NCBI RefSeq assembly: GCF_003992675.1
Contig: NZ_RZMZ01000015.1
Location: 682,001 to 746,000 of the forward strand
Direction: 5' to 3'
Length of the DNA stretch: 64,000 nucleotides
DNA from: Flagellimonas marinaquae
Lineage (GTDB): Bacteria; Bacteroidota; Bacteroidia; Flavobacteriales; Flavobacteriaceae
The first letter of the stretch is position 1. Each line of letters begins with the position of its first letter. The position numbers and the translations under genes are program-made. Shown piece by piece: positions 34,356-42,417 of this stretch. The notes beneath the pieces were generated by a model. The model saw nothing but the letters and a program-made list of their open reading frames with translations. It was not told the origin of the DNA and made no database searches.

Positions 34356-35090
34356 ATGAAAAATTTGATGCGAACAGTAACATTGTTCATTATTACTATT
34401 ACGGGCGTGTATGCCCAATTGCCCGAACCGGGTTTCACGATTGACGGCTCCACCGCCATTGTGATCACCGACCCACAGAACGATTTCCTGAGTCCAGATG
34501 GTGTGGCCTGGGGCGCCGTGGGCCAAAGCGTTCAGGAGAACAACACCATTGAGAACCTGGAGACCATTTTTAAATTGAGCGAACAGTACAACATTCCCGT
34601 ATTTATCTCTCCCCATTATTATTATGAGCACGACCATGTGTGGAAATTTGAGGGAACCCTTGAAAAATTGATGCACAACATCAGCATGTTCGACCGTGGG
34701 GACCAGCTTAATGTAGAAGGTTTTGAAGGTTCCGGTGCCGATTGGTTGCCCCGCTACAAAAAGTATATCGAAAAGGATAGGGTAGTGGTGACCAGCCCGC
34801 ACAAAGTGTTCGGCTCCGAGTCCAATGATCTGGCCTTGCAGTTGCGTAAACAAGGTGTGGACAAGGTAATCTTGGCCGGAATGTCCGGGAACCTGTGTGC
34901 CGAATCGCACATGAGGGAATTGGTGGAAAACGGTTTTGAGGTAGCCGTGGTGGGCGATGCTACCGCTTCTGCCAAACTACCCGGATTGGACGGCGACCAA
35001 GCGGCCCAAACCAATTATAAAATGATTTCCAGCCGGGTGTTTACCACCGATGAATTGGTGAAAGAGCTCAAAATGCATCCTGTGAGATAA
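34356..35090 (+). CDS. Secreted isochorismatase-like cysteine hydrolase
   Basis: A 244-residue isochorismatase-fold hydrolase with signal peptide (cleavage after VYA, residue 20). The catalytic triad is Asp39 (TDPQNDF), Lys150 (SPHK) and Cys181 (MSGNLCAESH). Family members hydrolyse isochorismate, nicotinamide, N-carbamoyl compounds or act on related amides; a periplasmic location suggests an exogenous substrate. First gene of the AraC-linked cluster with AhpD-like, YHS and SnoaL-like genes, preceded by the 21-bp repeat operator and followed by a terminator, so separately transcribed. Confidence 0.9.
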   Translation: MKNLMRTVTLFIITITGVYAQLPEPGFTIDGSTAIVITDPQNDFLSPDGVAWGAVGQSVQENNTIENLETIFKLSEQYNIPVFISPHYYYEHDHVWKFEGTLEKLMHNISMFDRGDQLNVEGFEGSGADWLPRYKKYIEKDRVVVTSPHKVFGSESNDLALQLRKQGVDKVILAGMSGNLCAESHMRELVENGFEVAVVGDATASAKLPGLDGDQAAQTNYKMISSRVFTTDELVKELKMHPVR

Positions 35091-35124
35091 CAATTCATGT
35101 GGTTGATGTTGAAGTGGAGTGGCA

Positions 35125-35158
35125 AGGGGCCGGACCGTAGGTTCGGCCTCTTTTTTTG
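35125..35158 (+). terminator. Terminator of the isochorismatase-like gene
   Basis: GGGGCCGGACC-GTA-GGTTCGGCCTC followed by seven T; a 9-10 bp GC-rich stem 35 bp past the stop. Confidence 0.85.
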
Positions 35159-35183
35159 GTTTGTGCTTCATAAAAATGGAAAT

Positions 35184-35465
35184 GCGTCATTCTGAATTTA
35201 TTTCAGAATCTCATTCTGTTGATTATAAAATGATGATGAGAACCTCAAACAAGTTCAGGTTGACGGCGACCGGATTTGTTAAAGCGAATAGTTCAAAAAA
35301 AGTAGAAAGCGTCATTCTGAATTTATTTCAGAATCTCATTCTGTTGATTATAAAATGATGATGAGAACCTCAAACAAGTTCAGGTTGACGGCGACCGGAT
35401 TTGTTAAAGCGAATAGTTCAAAAAAAGTAGAAAGCGTCATTCTGAATTTATTTCAGAATCCCATC
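35184..35465. repeat. 125-bp tandem repeat, 2.2 copies
   Basis: The unit starting GCGTCATTCTGAATTTATTT begins at 35184, 35309 and 35434, giving two near-identical full copies (differing at a few bases) and a partial third that turns into other sequence at about 35465. The period of 125 is not a multiple of three and no ORF spans it. Each unit contains CATTCTGAATTTATTTCAGAATC, an imperfect inverted repeat (TTCTGAA/TTCAGAA). A CCTGCCTTTGCTGGCAGGCAGG palindrome follows at 35487. Confidence 0.9.
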
Positions 35466-35535
35466 CAGTTTCTGAGAACCTGAAACCTGCCTTTGCTGGC
35501 AGGCAGGCAAGTTCGGGTCGACGGAAACCAACTTT

Positions 35536-35612
35536 TTGTCCAACGAGGGAAAATTGTCCAAGGACTTGCGCCATCTGTCCATTTTATCGCAATCCTCATC
35601 GCCCCACCTTTG
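35536..35612 (+). promoter_or_regulatory. Promoter of the AhpD-like gene with TTGTCCAA repeats
   Basis: TTGTCCAA at 35536 and 35554, then CTGTCCATTTT at 35575 (GTCCATTTT at 35577) and ACCTTTG with TTTG at 35609-35612. The 32-bp offset from GTCC to TTTG is identical to that of the isochorismatase-like promoter. If ACCTTTG is the -7 box, transcription starts after 35615, which rules out ATG 35615 and supports ATG 35660 as the start codon. Confidence 0.55.
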
Positions 35613-35659
35613 TCATGTCAAAAGTTGACAATCAAATTATAAATCAAAAACAGAAAGTT

Positions 35660-36205
35660 ATGACACGATTACAAGCATTAGATCCTAAGGAAGCAACCGG
35701 AAGATCCAAAGAATTATTTGAAGGCATCCAAGGCAAATTGGGCATGGTTCCCAATATGATGCGTACCATGGGGAACTCCCCAGCCGTTCTGGAAGGTTAT
35801 TTGAACTTGAGCGATGCCCTGGGCAAAGGGTCCTTGGGCGGTAGATTGGGCGAACTCATCGCTTTGACCGTTGCCGAGTCCAACGCCTGTAACTACTGCC
35901 TTTCCGCGCATTCCTTTATCGGCGAAAAGTTGGTGGGCATCGACACCACTACGCTTCAATCGGCTAGGGACGGTATCAACTCCGACCCCAAAGTGGCCGC
36001 AGCGCTTCAGTTTGCCAAGACCTTGGTTTCCAAAAACGGACGGGTATCCTCCGAAGATGTGGAAACCGTAAAAGCTGCCGGTTTTTCCGATGGTGCCGTG
36101 GGCGAGATCGTAGCGCACGTAGCCTTGAACATCTTGACCAATTATTTCAACAATACGGCCAATACCGATATCGACTTTCCCGTGGTGGAAGCCGCAACGG
36201 TATAG
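35660..36205 (+). CDS. AhpD-like carboxymuconolactone decarboxylase family protein
   Basis: A 181-residue protein from ATG 35660 (MTRLQALDPKEATG). An earlier in-frame ATG at 35615 lies over the promoter and adds a non-conserved extension. The CMD/AhpD core has redox motif ACNYCLSAH followed by SFIGEKLVG, the peroxidase-type C-x-x-C-x-x-x-H. Members are alkylhydroperoxidase-like or decarboxylases; the CxxC indicates redox or peroxide defence. Adjacent YHS gene begins 25 bp after, so they are one operon. Confidence 0.9.
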   Translation: MTRLQALDPKEATGRSKELFEGIQGKLGMVPNMMRTMGNSPAVLEGYLNLSDALGKGSLGGRLGELIALTVAESNACNYCLSAHSFIGEKLVGIDTTTLQSARDGINSDPKVAAALQFAKTLVSKNGRVSSEDVETVKAAGFSDGAVGEIVAHVALNILTNYFNNTANTDIDFPVVEAATV

Positions 36206-36230
36206 TCAGTAACCTTTAAAATTAGAAACG

Positions 36231-36698
36231 ATGAAAACGATTAAAAATCTAGCATTTTTGGGATTGCTGTTCTTCGCTGTGATCAGCGTAAACGCCCAGA
36301 CCCCTCCGGTAGACGATAACGGCCTTGCCATTGGCGGGTACGATGTGGTCGCCTATTTTTCCAGCGCACCCCAAAAAGGGAGCAAAAACTATGCGGTAAA
36401 GCACCATGGCGCCACCTATTACTTTGCCAACAAGGCGAACCAAAGTGCCTTTAAACAATCGCCCAACAAGTATTTGCCCCAGTTCGATGGGTACTGTGCT
36501 TTGGGTGTGGGGGCCAAGGAGGCCAAGTTTCCCATCAACCCGGAAACCTACACGGTGATCGATGGCAAATTGTATCTCTTCTTTAATGGTCCGTTCAACG
36601 GGGAACTGTTCAACACTTACGAAGATTGGGGACAACGCACCACGGAGCTCAAAACGGCAGCACATGCCAATTGGCCCACGGTCAAAAACAGCAAGTAG
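36231..36698 (+). CDS. Secreted YHS domain protein
   Basis: A 155-residue protein with signal peptide (cleavage near VNA-QTPP) and a YHS domain (about 30-95): GGYDVVAYF, HHGATYYFANKANQSAFKQSPNKYLPQFDGYCALGV-type pattern. Single conserved Cys in GYCALGV. YHS proteins often bind metal ions; this secreted form accompanies AhpD-like and AraC genes in flavobacteria. Operon with the AhpD-like gene and followed by a terminator. Confidence 0.87.
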   Translation: MKTIKNLAFLGLLFFAVISVNAQTPPVDDNGLAIGGYDVVAYFSSAPQKGSKNYAVKHHGATYYFANKANQSAFKQSPNKYLPQFDGYCALGVGAKEAKFPINPETYTVIDGKLYLFFNGPFNGELFNTYEDWGQRTTELKTAAHANWPTVKNSK

Positions 36699-36711
36699 TT
36701 TTAATTAGCTG

Positions 36712-36754
36712 ATAAGGGTAGGGCCCCGCCATAGGTCCTGCCCTTTTTTTTTTA
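36712..36754 (+). terminator. Terminator after the YHS gene
   Basis: AAGGGTAGGGCCC...GGTCCTGCCCTT then nine T, 15 bp after the stop: imperfect stem of 8-10 bp. Confidence 0.75.
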
Positions 36755-36773
36755 ATGCAAAAACATCACAGAT

Positions 36774-37190
36774 ATGGACATCGAGAAAAAATATCCGCTG
36801 CCTCCCTTTACCGAGGCCACCGCACACGAAAAAGTACAATTGGCAGAAGATGCCTGGAACAGCCAAGACCCCGAAAAGGTAAGCAAGGCCTATACGGTGG
36901 ACACCGAATGGCGTAACCGTTCGCAGTTTATCAACGGGCGCGAGGAAGTGGTCGCCTTTTTGACGGAAAAGTGGCAAAAAGAAAAAAATTACAAATTGAG
37001 AAAGGAACTATGGGCCTTTACCGACCATAAGATTGCAGTTCGGTTTGAATACGAATACCAAAATGCCGAAGGAGCGTGGATTCGCGCGTATGGAAATGAA
37101 AATTGGGAGTTCAATGAGCATGGGTTGATGCAAAAGCGCTATGCCAGTATCAACGACCTGCCGATAACCGAATCGGAGCGAAGACTTTAG
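36774..37190 (+). CDS. DUF1348 (SnoaL/NTF2-like) protein
   Basis: A 138-residue NTF2-fold protein of the DUF1348 family, recognised by [35 protein letters not shown] and the C-terminal [22 protein letters not shown]. No signal peptide. The family is frequently found in detoxification or stress clusters of Bacteroidota; no reaction is established. Separated from the YHS gene by a terminator, but the same direction as the rest of the AraC-linked set. Confidence 0.9.
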   Translation: MDIEKKYPLPPFTEATAHEKVQLAEDAWNSQDPEKVSKAYTVDTEWRNRSQFINGREEVVAFLTEKWQKEKNYKLRKELWAFTDHKIAVRFEYEYQNAEGAWIRAYGNENWEFNEHGLMQKRYASINDLPITESERRL

Positions 37191-37203
37191 TCATTTTTGG
37201 AGT

Positions 37204-37735
37204 TATGTCACTTCGAGCGCCCGCCTGCCGGACGGGCAGGCAGTCGAGAAGTCTTGAATCTCAATAGTAAAAATGCGGTCGAGACCGCTTAAAAGTGAGT
37301 GGTAATAAGGATTTCTCGATACATTTTTTGGACCCCGGTCCAAAAACCACTCGAAATGACACTTTGGTTGATCATGGGCACCGCTGAAAGAACCGAAGTG
37401 ACACAGAATTTTGAAAACCGTCAGTTCGAGTTTTTGCGAAGGAAAAAGTATCGAGAACCAGGTTTTGGCAAGCAAGAAGGATTTCTCGATACAATTTTTG
37501 GACTTCGGTCCAAAAATCACTGGAAATGAGGCCTTGATTGATGTTGAGCGCCGCCGAAAGAACCGAAGTGACATAGTATTTTTAAAACCGTCAGTTCGAG
37601 TTTTTTCCGAAGGAAAAAGTATCGAGAACCAGGTTTTGGCAAGCAAGAAGGATTTCTCGATACCATTTTTGGACCCGGTCCAAAAACCACTCGAAATGAC
37701 ATCTTGGTTGATCTTGAGCACCGCAGAAGGACGCG
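37204..37735. repeat. About 170-bp tandem repeat, 2.4 copies, with palindromic left flank
   Basis: Units beginning GGATTTCTCGATAC start at 37309, 37479 and 37650 (steps 170 and 171 bp). Each has TTTTTGGAC...GGTCCAAAAA, an inverted repeat, then CTCGAAATGACA, an ACCGAAGTGACA block, CCGTCAGTTCGAGTTTT, AAGTATCGAGAACCAGG and GCAAGCAAGAAGGATTT. The left flank contains GCCTGCCGGACGGGCAGGC. The block contains short ORFs on both strands that arise from the repeats and are not judged genes. Unit sequence relates to dispersed repeats at 19213 and 62095. Confidence 0.85.
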
Positions 37736-37775
37736 ACCTGCCAACTGACAACTGCTAACTGATAACTGAACATAC

Positions 37776-38657
37776 ATGGACATCTACAACACCAACACGC
37801 TCATCGACGAACAGACCGGTAACCTGGCCTTTAAGCTTTCCGAATTTGAGGACGGCTGCCAGTTTTGCGATCTGCACCGGTTGAACCAGTATTCCTTGAT
37901 CTGGGTCAAAAAGGGGAGGGGTACCGCCCAAGTGGACTTTTCGGAGTACACGTTTACGGCAAATACCCTAGTTGCCGTAACGCCCTACCAACCTTTTGCC
38001 CTAACCGAGGAAGAACCGTTGGAGGGCGTGGTGTTGCAGTTCCATCCCGATTTTTTCTGTATCCATAAGCACCACGAGCAGGTGGCCTGTCACGGAGTAC
38101 TGTTCAACAATATTTACAGCCCGCCCATGCTGCAGGTTACGGACGATATCCAAAAACAACTGGAGCTGCTCATCCAGCAGATGTACGCCGAGGTACAAAC
38201 ACCCGAACTGGCGCAGTACGAGCTGTTGGTCTCCTACCTAAAGATTTTTTTGATTACGACCTCCCGCGCCAAGGCCAAGCAACAGCCCGAAGCCTTGGAG
38301 GGCAGCCCCGACGAAAAGGAACCCTTTATCCTCCAAAAGCTCAAAAACCTGATAGAAACGCACTACAAGACCATGCACTCTGCCGGGGAGTATGCCGATC
38401 TGCTCAACATAAGCCCCAAGGCGCTCGCTAAAATGACCAAGAGCCACTTTAACAAGACCATGACCAACCTGATCAGTGAACGGATCATTATCGAGGCCAA
38501 GCGCGAGCTGTACCTTACCAACAAGACCGTAAAGGAGATTGCCTACGATCTGGGATATGACGATGAGCACTACTTTAGCCGCTTTTTTAAGAACAATGCG
38601 GACATCTCGCCCAGTACCTATCGCGAAACTGTGGGCTTTGCCCGCGCCATGGCCTAA
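37776..38657 (+). CDS. AraC family transcriptional regulator
   Basis: A 293-residue AraC protein: N-terminal cupin-like effector domain (about 15-130, DLHRLNQYSLIWVKKGRG, ANTLVAVTPYQPF) and a C-terminal pair of HTHs (about 190-285) with YADLLNISPKALAKMTKSH and VKEIAYDLGYDDEHYFSRFFK, ending in SPSTYRE. The effector is unknown. Located at the downstream end of the hydrolase, AhpD-like, YHS and SnoaL-like cluster, whose upstream region has 21-bp-spaced repeats compatible with AraC binding. A DUF302 gene follows by 12 bp. Confidence 0.93.
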   Translation: MDIYNTNTLIDEQTGNLAFKLSEFEDGCQFCDLHRLNQYSLIWVKKGRGTAQVDFSEYTFTANTLVAVTPYQPFALTEEEPLEGVVLQFHPDFFCIHKHHEQVACHGVLFNNIYSPPMLQVTDDIQKQLELLIQQMYAEVQTPELAQYELLVSYLKIFLITTSRAKAKQQPEALEGSPDEKEPFILQKLKNLIETHYKTMHSAGEYADLLNISPKALAKMTKSHFNKTMTNLISERIIIEAKRELYLTNKTVKEIAYDLGYDDEHYFSRFFKNNADISPSTYRETVGFARAMA

Positions 38658-38669
38658 ACTCACCGCCCT

Positions 38670-39047
38670 ATGAAAGCCCATGTAGAACACCAAACCCTGC
38701 CGCTGCCCTTTGGGCAGGTGTACGGCACCCTAAAGCAGCGGATCACCGAACACGGTTTTTTGCTACTGCACGAGATTGATACCCAAGCCATTGTAGCCCA
38801 ACACGGGATTACCATACCGCCCTTACTGCAATTGCTATTTTTTGAGCCCAAATACATTGCCCAGATCATGGCGAACGACCCTTTGGCCATTAACGATATC
38901 CCCTTAAAACTGGTATTACAAGAACTAGATGCTAACACCATTCAACTGAGCTTTAAAAACCCGGTGGGCAGCCTACAGGGTTATGGGTTAAAGCCTGAAA
39001 TGGTGGAGGAGTTGTTGGAGCGGGTGCAAGGGATACTTTCTTTTTAA
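38670..39047 (+). CDS. DUF302 protein
   Basis: A 125-residue DUF302 domain, from LKQRITEHGFLLLHEIDTQAI through LLQLLFFEPKYIAQIMANDPLAINDIPLKLVLQE-type blocks. No signal peptide. The family is small, found in stress-linked clusters, and has no established activity. It begins 12 bp after the AraC gene, with no promoter seen between, so it is likely co-transcribed and may be its effector partner. Confidence 0.85.
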   Translation: MKAHVEHQTLPLPFGQVYGTLKQRITEHGFLLLHEIDTQAIVAQHGITIPPLLQLLFFEPKYIAQIMANDPLAINDIPLKLVLQELDANTIQLSFKNPVGSLQGYGLKPEMVEELLERVQGILSF

Positions 39048-39082
39048 GGAGGGTTGGATTTTTGGATTTTTTGGAATGTTGA

Positions 39083-39109
39083 TAAAGCCCTTTAGGGCTT
39101 TTTTTTGGG
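39083..39109 (+). terminator. Terminator after the DUF302 gene
   Basis: AAAGCCCTTTAGGGCTTTTTTTT: an 8-bp stem with a tight loop and eight T. The G+C content falls sharply just after this point, where the two-reverse-transcriptase segment begins. Confidence 0.85.
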
Positions 39110-39175
39110 GGTTACGGTTTTCCGTAAGCTGTTACGTGTTAATTTTTTATATTTAAGCGTGTAACTTGGATATAT

Positions 39176-40423
39176 ATGCTCAGTCATTCCTTCTCAGCAA
39201 AAGACTTACTTAAATTGATCACCTATGATGACTATCAAAGGTATGAAGGCATTGGCGACAAGAAAGCTAAAACCCTTGAATTAATGACTGAAATATCAAG
39301 GTTGATAAATGCAGAAGGATACAAAATCAGTTCAGTTAAGGAAACAAGTATTAATGACAATAAAGTTTTTACGGTAAGCAAAATTGAGGATGATTTTGCT
39401 TTAAGGAGGATTAATGATTCCGTAAAGCGATATTATAAAGTAAAACAGGCAGACAGAAATTTGATAATTAATCAAATTATTGCCTTACTACAGGAGGCAA
39501 TTCCAATGTCAATAATCAAATTAGATTTAAAGAGTTTTTATGAAAGTATTGATAGGGATTGGATATTGGATAAAATAAAAGATGACACACTTTTATCTGG
39601 TGGTGCTATAAAGATTTTAGAGGATTTTTTTGAATTGGATGCTTTTTCAGGATTTCCGGGTTTGCCAAGGGGTATTGGCATTAGTGCAACCTTATCTGAG
39701 CTATTTTTGCGTGATTTCGATAGAAAAGTTAACAGATTGGACAAAGTCTATTATTATGCAAGATATGTAGATGATATAATATTATTTACTACTGAAAATC
39801 CAAGTCTTCTTCTTCGTGAAATAAAAAATGATGGATTACTTCGTAATCCTTTGACTTTTAATGAAAAGAAAACCATGATTTTTCAAGTGAATAATTTTGG
39901 AGATGCTCCTGTGAAAATGTTGAATTTCGAATATTTGGGGTATAAGTTTACTTTTTCAAATGAATGCAAGAAGTCTAGGCATGAGTTTATTGATAAAAGC
40001 ATCTCAATTTCGATAGCAAAAAAGAAGGTTAAAAAATATAAAACCAGAATAGTATATTCATTTTTAGATTATCTGAAAAACAACGATTTTGATTTGTTGG
40101 AAGATAGATTGAGATTTCTTACTGGAAATTATCCAATCAAGAAAAATTCTTCTGAAGGAACCTTGCTTTATGCGGGTCTTTATTTTAATTACCCATTCAT
40201 AAATGATGAGTCTGTTTTAAATAATTTAACCGAATTTTTACATAAAATAATTAATGCCAAGGGAAAGAATTTCGGTTCTAAAATAAATGGTTCTTTTACC
40301 GCAAATCAAAAGGGTATTTTATCGAAATATAGTTTTGCTGCAGGATGGAAAAACAGAAAACTAAATCCAAATTTCAAGGCTGAAAGAATAAAAGAGATTA
40401 AAAAGTGCTGGCATAATGGCTAG
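39176..40423 (+). CDS. drt3a: Reverse transcriptase, first of a DRT3-type pair (UG3-like)
   Basis: A 415-residue RT. Palm motifs are seen in order: motif A IIKLDLKSFYESID (catalytic Asp117), motif B-like GLPRGIGISATLSELFL (162-178), motif C ARYVDDIILF (YVDD 197-200), and a motif D/E region FEYLGYKFTF. The N-terminus is helical and basic; the C-terminal about 150 residues are helical. No maturase, endonuclease or IEP-X domain of group II introns is present. Two unrelated RTs in one operon is the layout of defence system DRT type 3, where the smaller RT of unknown group UG3 comes first. It overlaps the second RT gene by 8 bp and is A/T-rich. The subgroup assignment is inferred from layout. Confidence 0.85.
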   Translation: MLSHSFSAKDLLKLITYDDYQRYEGIGDKKAKTLELMTEISRLINAEGYKISSVKETSINDNKVFTVSKIEDDFALRRINDSVKRYYKVKQADRNLIINQIIALLQEAIPMSIIKLDLKSFYESIDRDWILDKIKDDTLLSGGAIKILEDFFELDAFSGFPGLPRGIGISATLSELFLRDFDRKVNRLDKVYYYARYVDDIILFTTENPSLLLREIKNDGLLRNPLTFNEKKTMIFQVNNFGDAPVKMLNFEYLGYKFTFSNECKKSRHEFIDKSISISIAKKKVKKYKTRIVYSFLDYLKNNDFDLLEDRLRFLTGNYPIKKNSSEGTLLYAGLYFNYPFINDESVLNNLTEFLHKIINAKGKNFGSKINGSFTANQKGILSKYSFAAGWKNRKLNPNFKAERIKEIKKCWHNG

Positions 40424-42410
40424 AGTAAGAGTTAAGAAATTTGATAAAAGTAGAATCTTGTTAACGGAAGTATTGCCGTACGAGGTTCCTATTCCATTTT
40501 CCAATCTAGGACTTTATAGATATGCAAAAAGACCAAAGTCAGAGATTGTGCCGGGTTTTATTGATGAATTGTTTAAGTTGTCTACTCAAAATGCCAGATA
40601 CCTCCTTCCATATAACTACAGAATTATTAAGAAACTTGATGCTTACAGAACTTTAAGTATTATGCATCCGAAGGTGCAATTAAAGTTTATCGAGTTTTAT
40701 AATAAATATGATTCTTTGATATTAAGTCTTTGCGCAAAAAGTAAGATTTCTATTAGGTATCCTCATAAAATAGCAAGTCACTTCTACGTGAAAAATTCTC
40801 AAATAATAAAGAAAAAGATAAAAGATTCAGGAGTTGAAGTTGAAAAGCTCCCTTATGAGAGTGAAGTAGCTTTCTCCAGCTCCTACTTCACATATAAAGA
40901 CTATGATTTTTTATATAAGTTCTACGATTCATATAAATTCCATAGGCTGGAAAAAAAGTTTAAAAAACTTCTAAGGTTTGATGTTTCAAAATGCTTCCCA
41001 AGTATTTATACTCATTCAATTGCATGGGCAGTAAAAGGCAAAGAATTTGCGAAAAAGAATACTGGAACAAGTTCTTTTGAAAATAAGTTTGATAAACTTA
41101 TGCAATTGGCAAATTATAATGAAACAAATGGAATTATAATTGGACCTGAAACATCAAGGATTTTTGCCGAGATAATTCTTCAAAGAATTGAACAGAATGT
41201 AATTAAGACCATTAAGCAAGATCATAATTTAAGAATTGATAAGGATTATACAGTAAAAAGATATGTGGATGATTACTTTGTTTTTACAAATGATTTTGAA
41301 AAGGCGAATTTGATTAAAAAGGAATTTATCAAAGAACTTGAATATTACAAATTATCCGTAAATGATTCTAAAACCGAAGAAATAGATGTGCCTTTCATCA
41401 CAGGAATTACTATTGCTAGAATTGAATTGGAAAGGCTTTTAGATGATTTTTTTGGTTCATTTATTGAAGAATATCAGGAAGAAGATGAGGAAGGAAAACC
41501 TCAGAAGAAAATTAAATTTATTAGGCTCAATAAGCCTTTTAACTTATCAAATAGAATAATCAGGGATGTCAAAAGTATTATTAAAAAAAATAATGTCGAT
41601 TATGAAGATGTAACTGGAATTACGATTTCAATTTTGAGAAATAGATTGGTCCAGGTTTTAGATAACGATTTTATTTTAAAACAGGATTCAGGTTATTTAA
41701 CTGGTTTGGTGAATCCTTTGTTAATTACGTTGGATATACTTTTCTTTTTGATTTCAATGGATTGCAGACCTAGGGTGACTGTACTTTTTACCCAAATTGT
41801 AGTTCTAATTAATCGGTTCTTGAAGTCTAGTAAGATTGAAAGTGAAGACTCTCGCCTAATTTCCAAGAAAGTTTTTGATGGTATCCGAGACACATTAAAT
41901 ATTTTAAATCGTGATTCTAAAACTCATTTGGAAGCCTTAAACTTATTAGTGGCATTGGTGAATTTGAATAAGATTTATCCAATCCCTAAGACAAAGTTCA
42001 TTGAGGAAATTTTCAATCAATATCAAAAGCTTGAGGATTTAGACTATTTTCAAATAATTATATTACTCTATTTTATTGAAGATGATTCCAAATGCAATAA
42101 TTTTAAAAAACAACTTGTTTCTGCTTCCTTAAATAAGACCGAAAATATTACAGAGATAGATGGTAAAAGTGAGCAGGTACTTCTTTTTTTCGACTTTATC
42201 GCATGTCCTTACATAGAAATAAATGATAAAAATGAGCTAATCAAAATTTTCTATTCTTCTTATTATAAATCTGCTCCATCAACCCAAATGATTGGAAGAA
42301 TAAGAAACTATGTTTCTAAATACTATTGGTTTATTGATTGGAATACAGATGATATTAATTTAGAATATGTTTTAAAGAAAAAAGAATATAATCCACCATA
42401 TTCTGGTTGA
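40416..42410 (+). CDS. drt3b: Reverse transcriptase, second of a DRT3-type pair (UG8-like)
   Basis: A 664-residue RT starting at ATG 40416 inside the end of the first RT gene, indicating translational coupling. Motif A is LRFDVSKCFPSIYTHS (Asp189), motif B region NGIIIGPETSRIFAEIIL (238-255), motif C VKRYVDDYFVF (YVDD 283-286), with SVNDSKTEEID after it. Beyond residue 310 there is a long, mainly helical C-terminal extension of about 350 residues with no recognised enzymatic motif, and a basic linker EEDEEGKPQKKIKF near 350. It pairs with the first RT as in DRT3. The sequence differs strongly from the first RT, so this is not a recent duplication. Confidence 0.85.
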   Translation: MARVRVKKFDKSRILLTEVLPYEVPIPFSNLGLYRYAKRPKSEIVPGFIDELFKLSTQNARYLLPYNYRIIKKLDAYRTLSIMHPKVQLKFIEFYNKYDSLILSLCAKSKISIRYPHKIASHFYVKNSQIIKKKIKDSGVEVEKLPYESEVAFSSSYFTYKDYDFLYKFYDSYKFHRLEKKFKKLLRFDVSKCFPSIYTHSIAWAVKGKEFAKKNTGTSSFENKFDKLMQLANYNETNGIIIGPETSRIFAEIILQRIEQNVIKTIKQDHNLRIDKDYTVKRYVDDYFVFTNDFEKANLIKKEFIKELEYYKLSVNDSKTEEIDVPFITGITIARIELERLLDDFFGSFIEEYQEEDEEGKPQKKIKFIRLNKPFNLSNRIIRDVKSIIKKNNVDYEDVTGITISILRNRLVQVLDNDFILKQDSGYLTGLVNPLLITLDILFFLISMDCRPRVTVLFTQIVVLINRFLKSSKIESEDSRLISKKVFDGIRDTLNILNRDSKTHLEALNLLVALVNLNKIYPIPKTKFIEEIFNQYQKLEDLDYFQIIILLYFIEDDSKCNNFKKQLVSASLNKTENITEIDGKSEQVLLFFDFIACPYIEINDKNELIKIFYSSYYKSAPSTQMIGRIRNYVSKYYWFIDWNTDDINLEYVLKKKEYNPPYSG

Positions 42411-42417
42411 TTATTTT

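Noticed and set aside
35184..35465. CRISPR array
   Set aside because: Units are 125 bp with no spacer/repeat alternation; they are simple tandem duplications. The 170-bp block is rejected for the same reason.
37203..37783. Short ORFs on both strands in the repeat block before the AraC gene
   Set aside because: They follow the 170-bp repeats, differ in frame between copies and have no protein-like composition.
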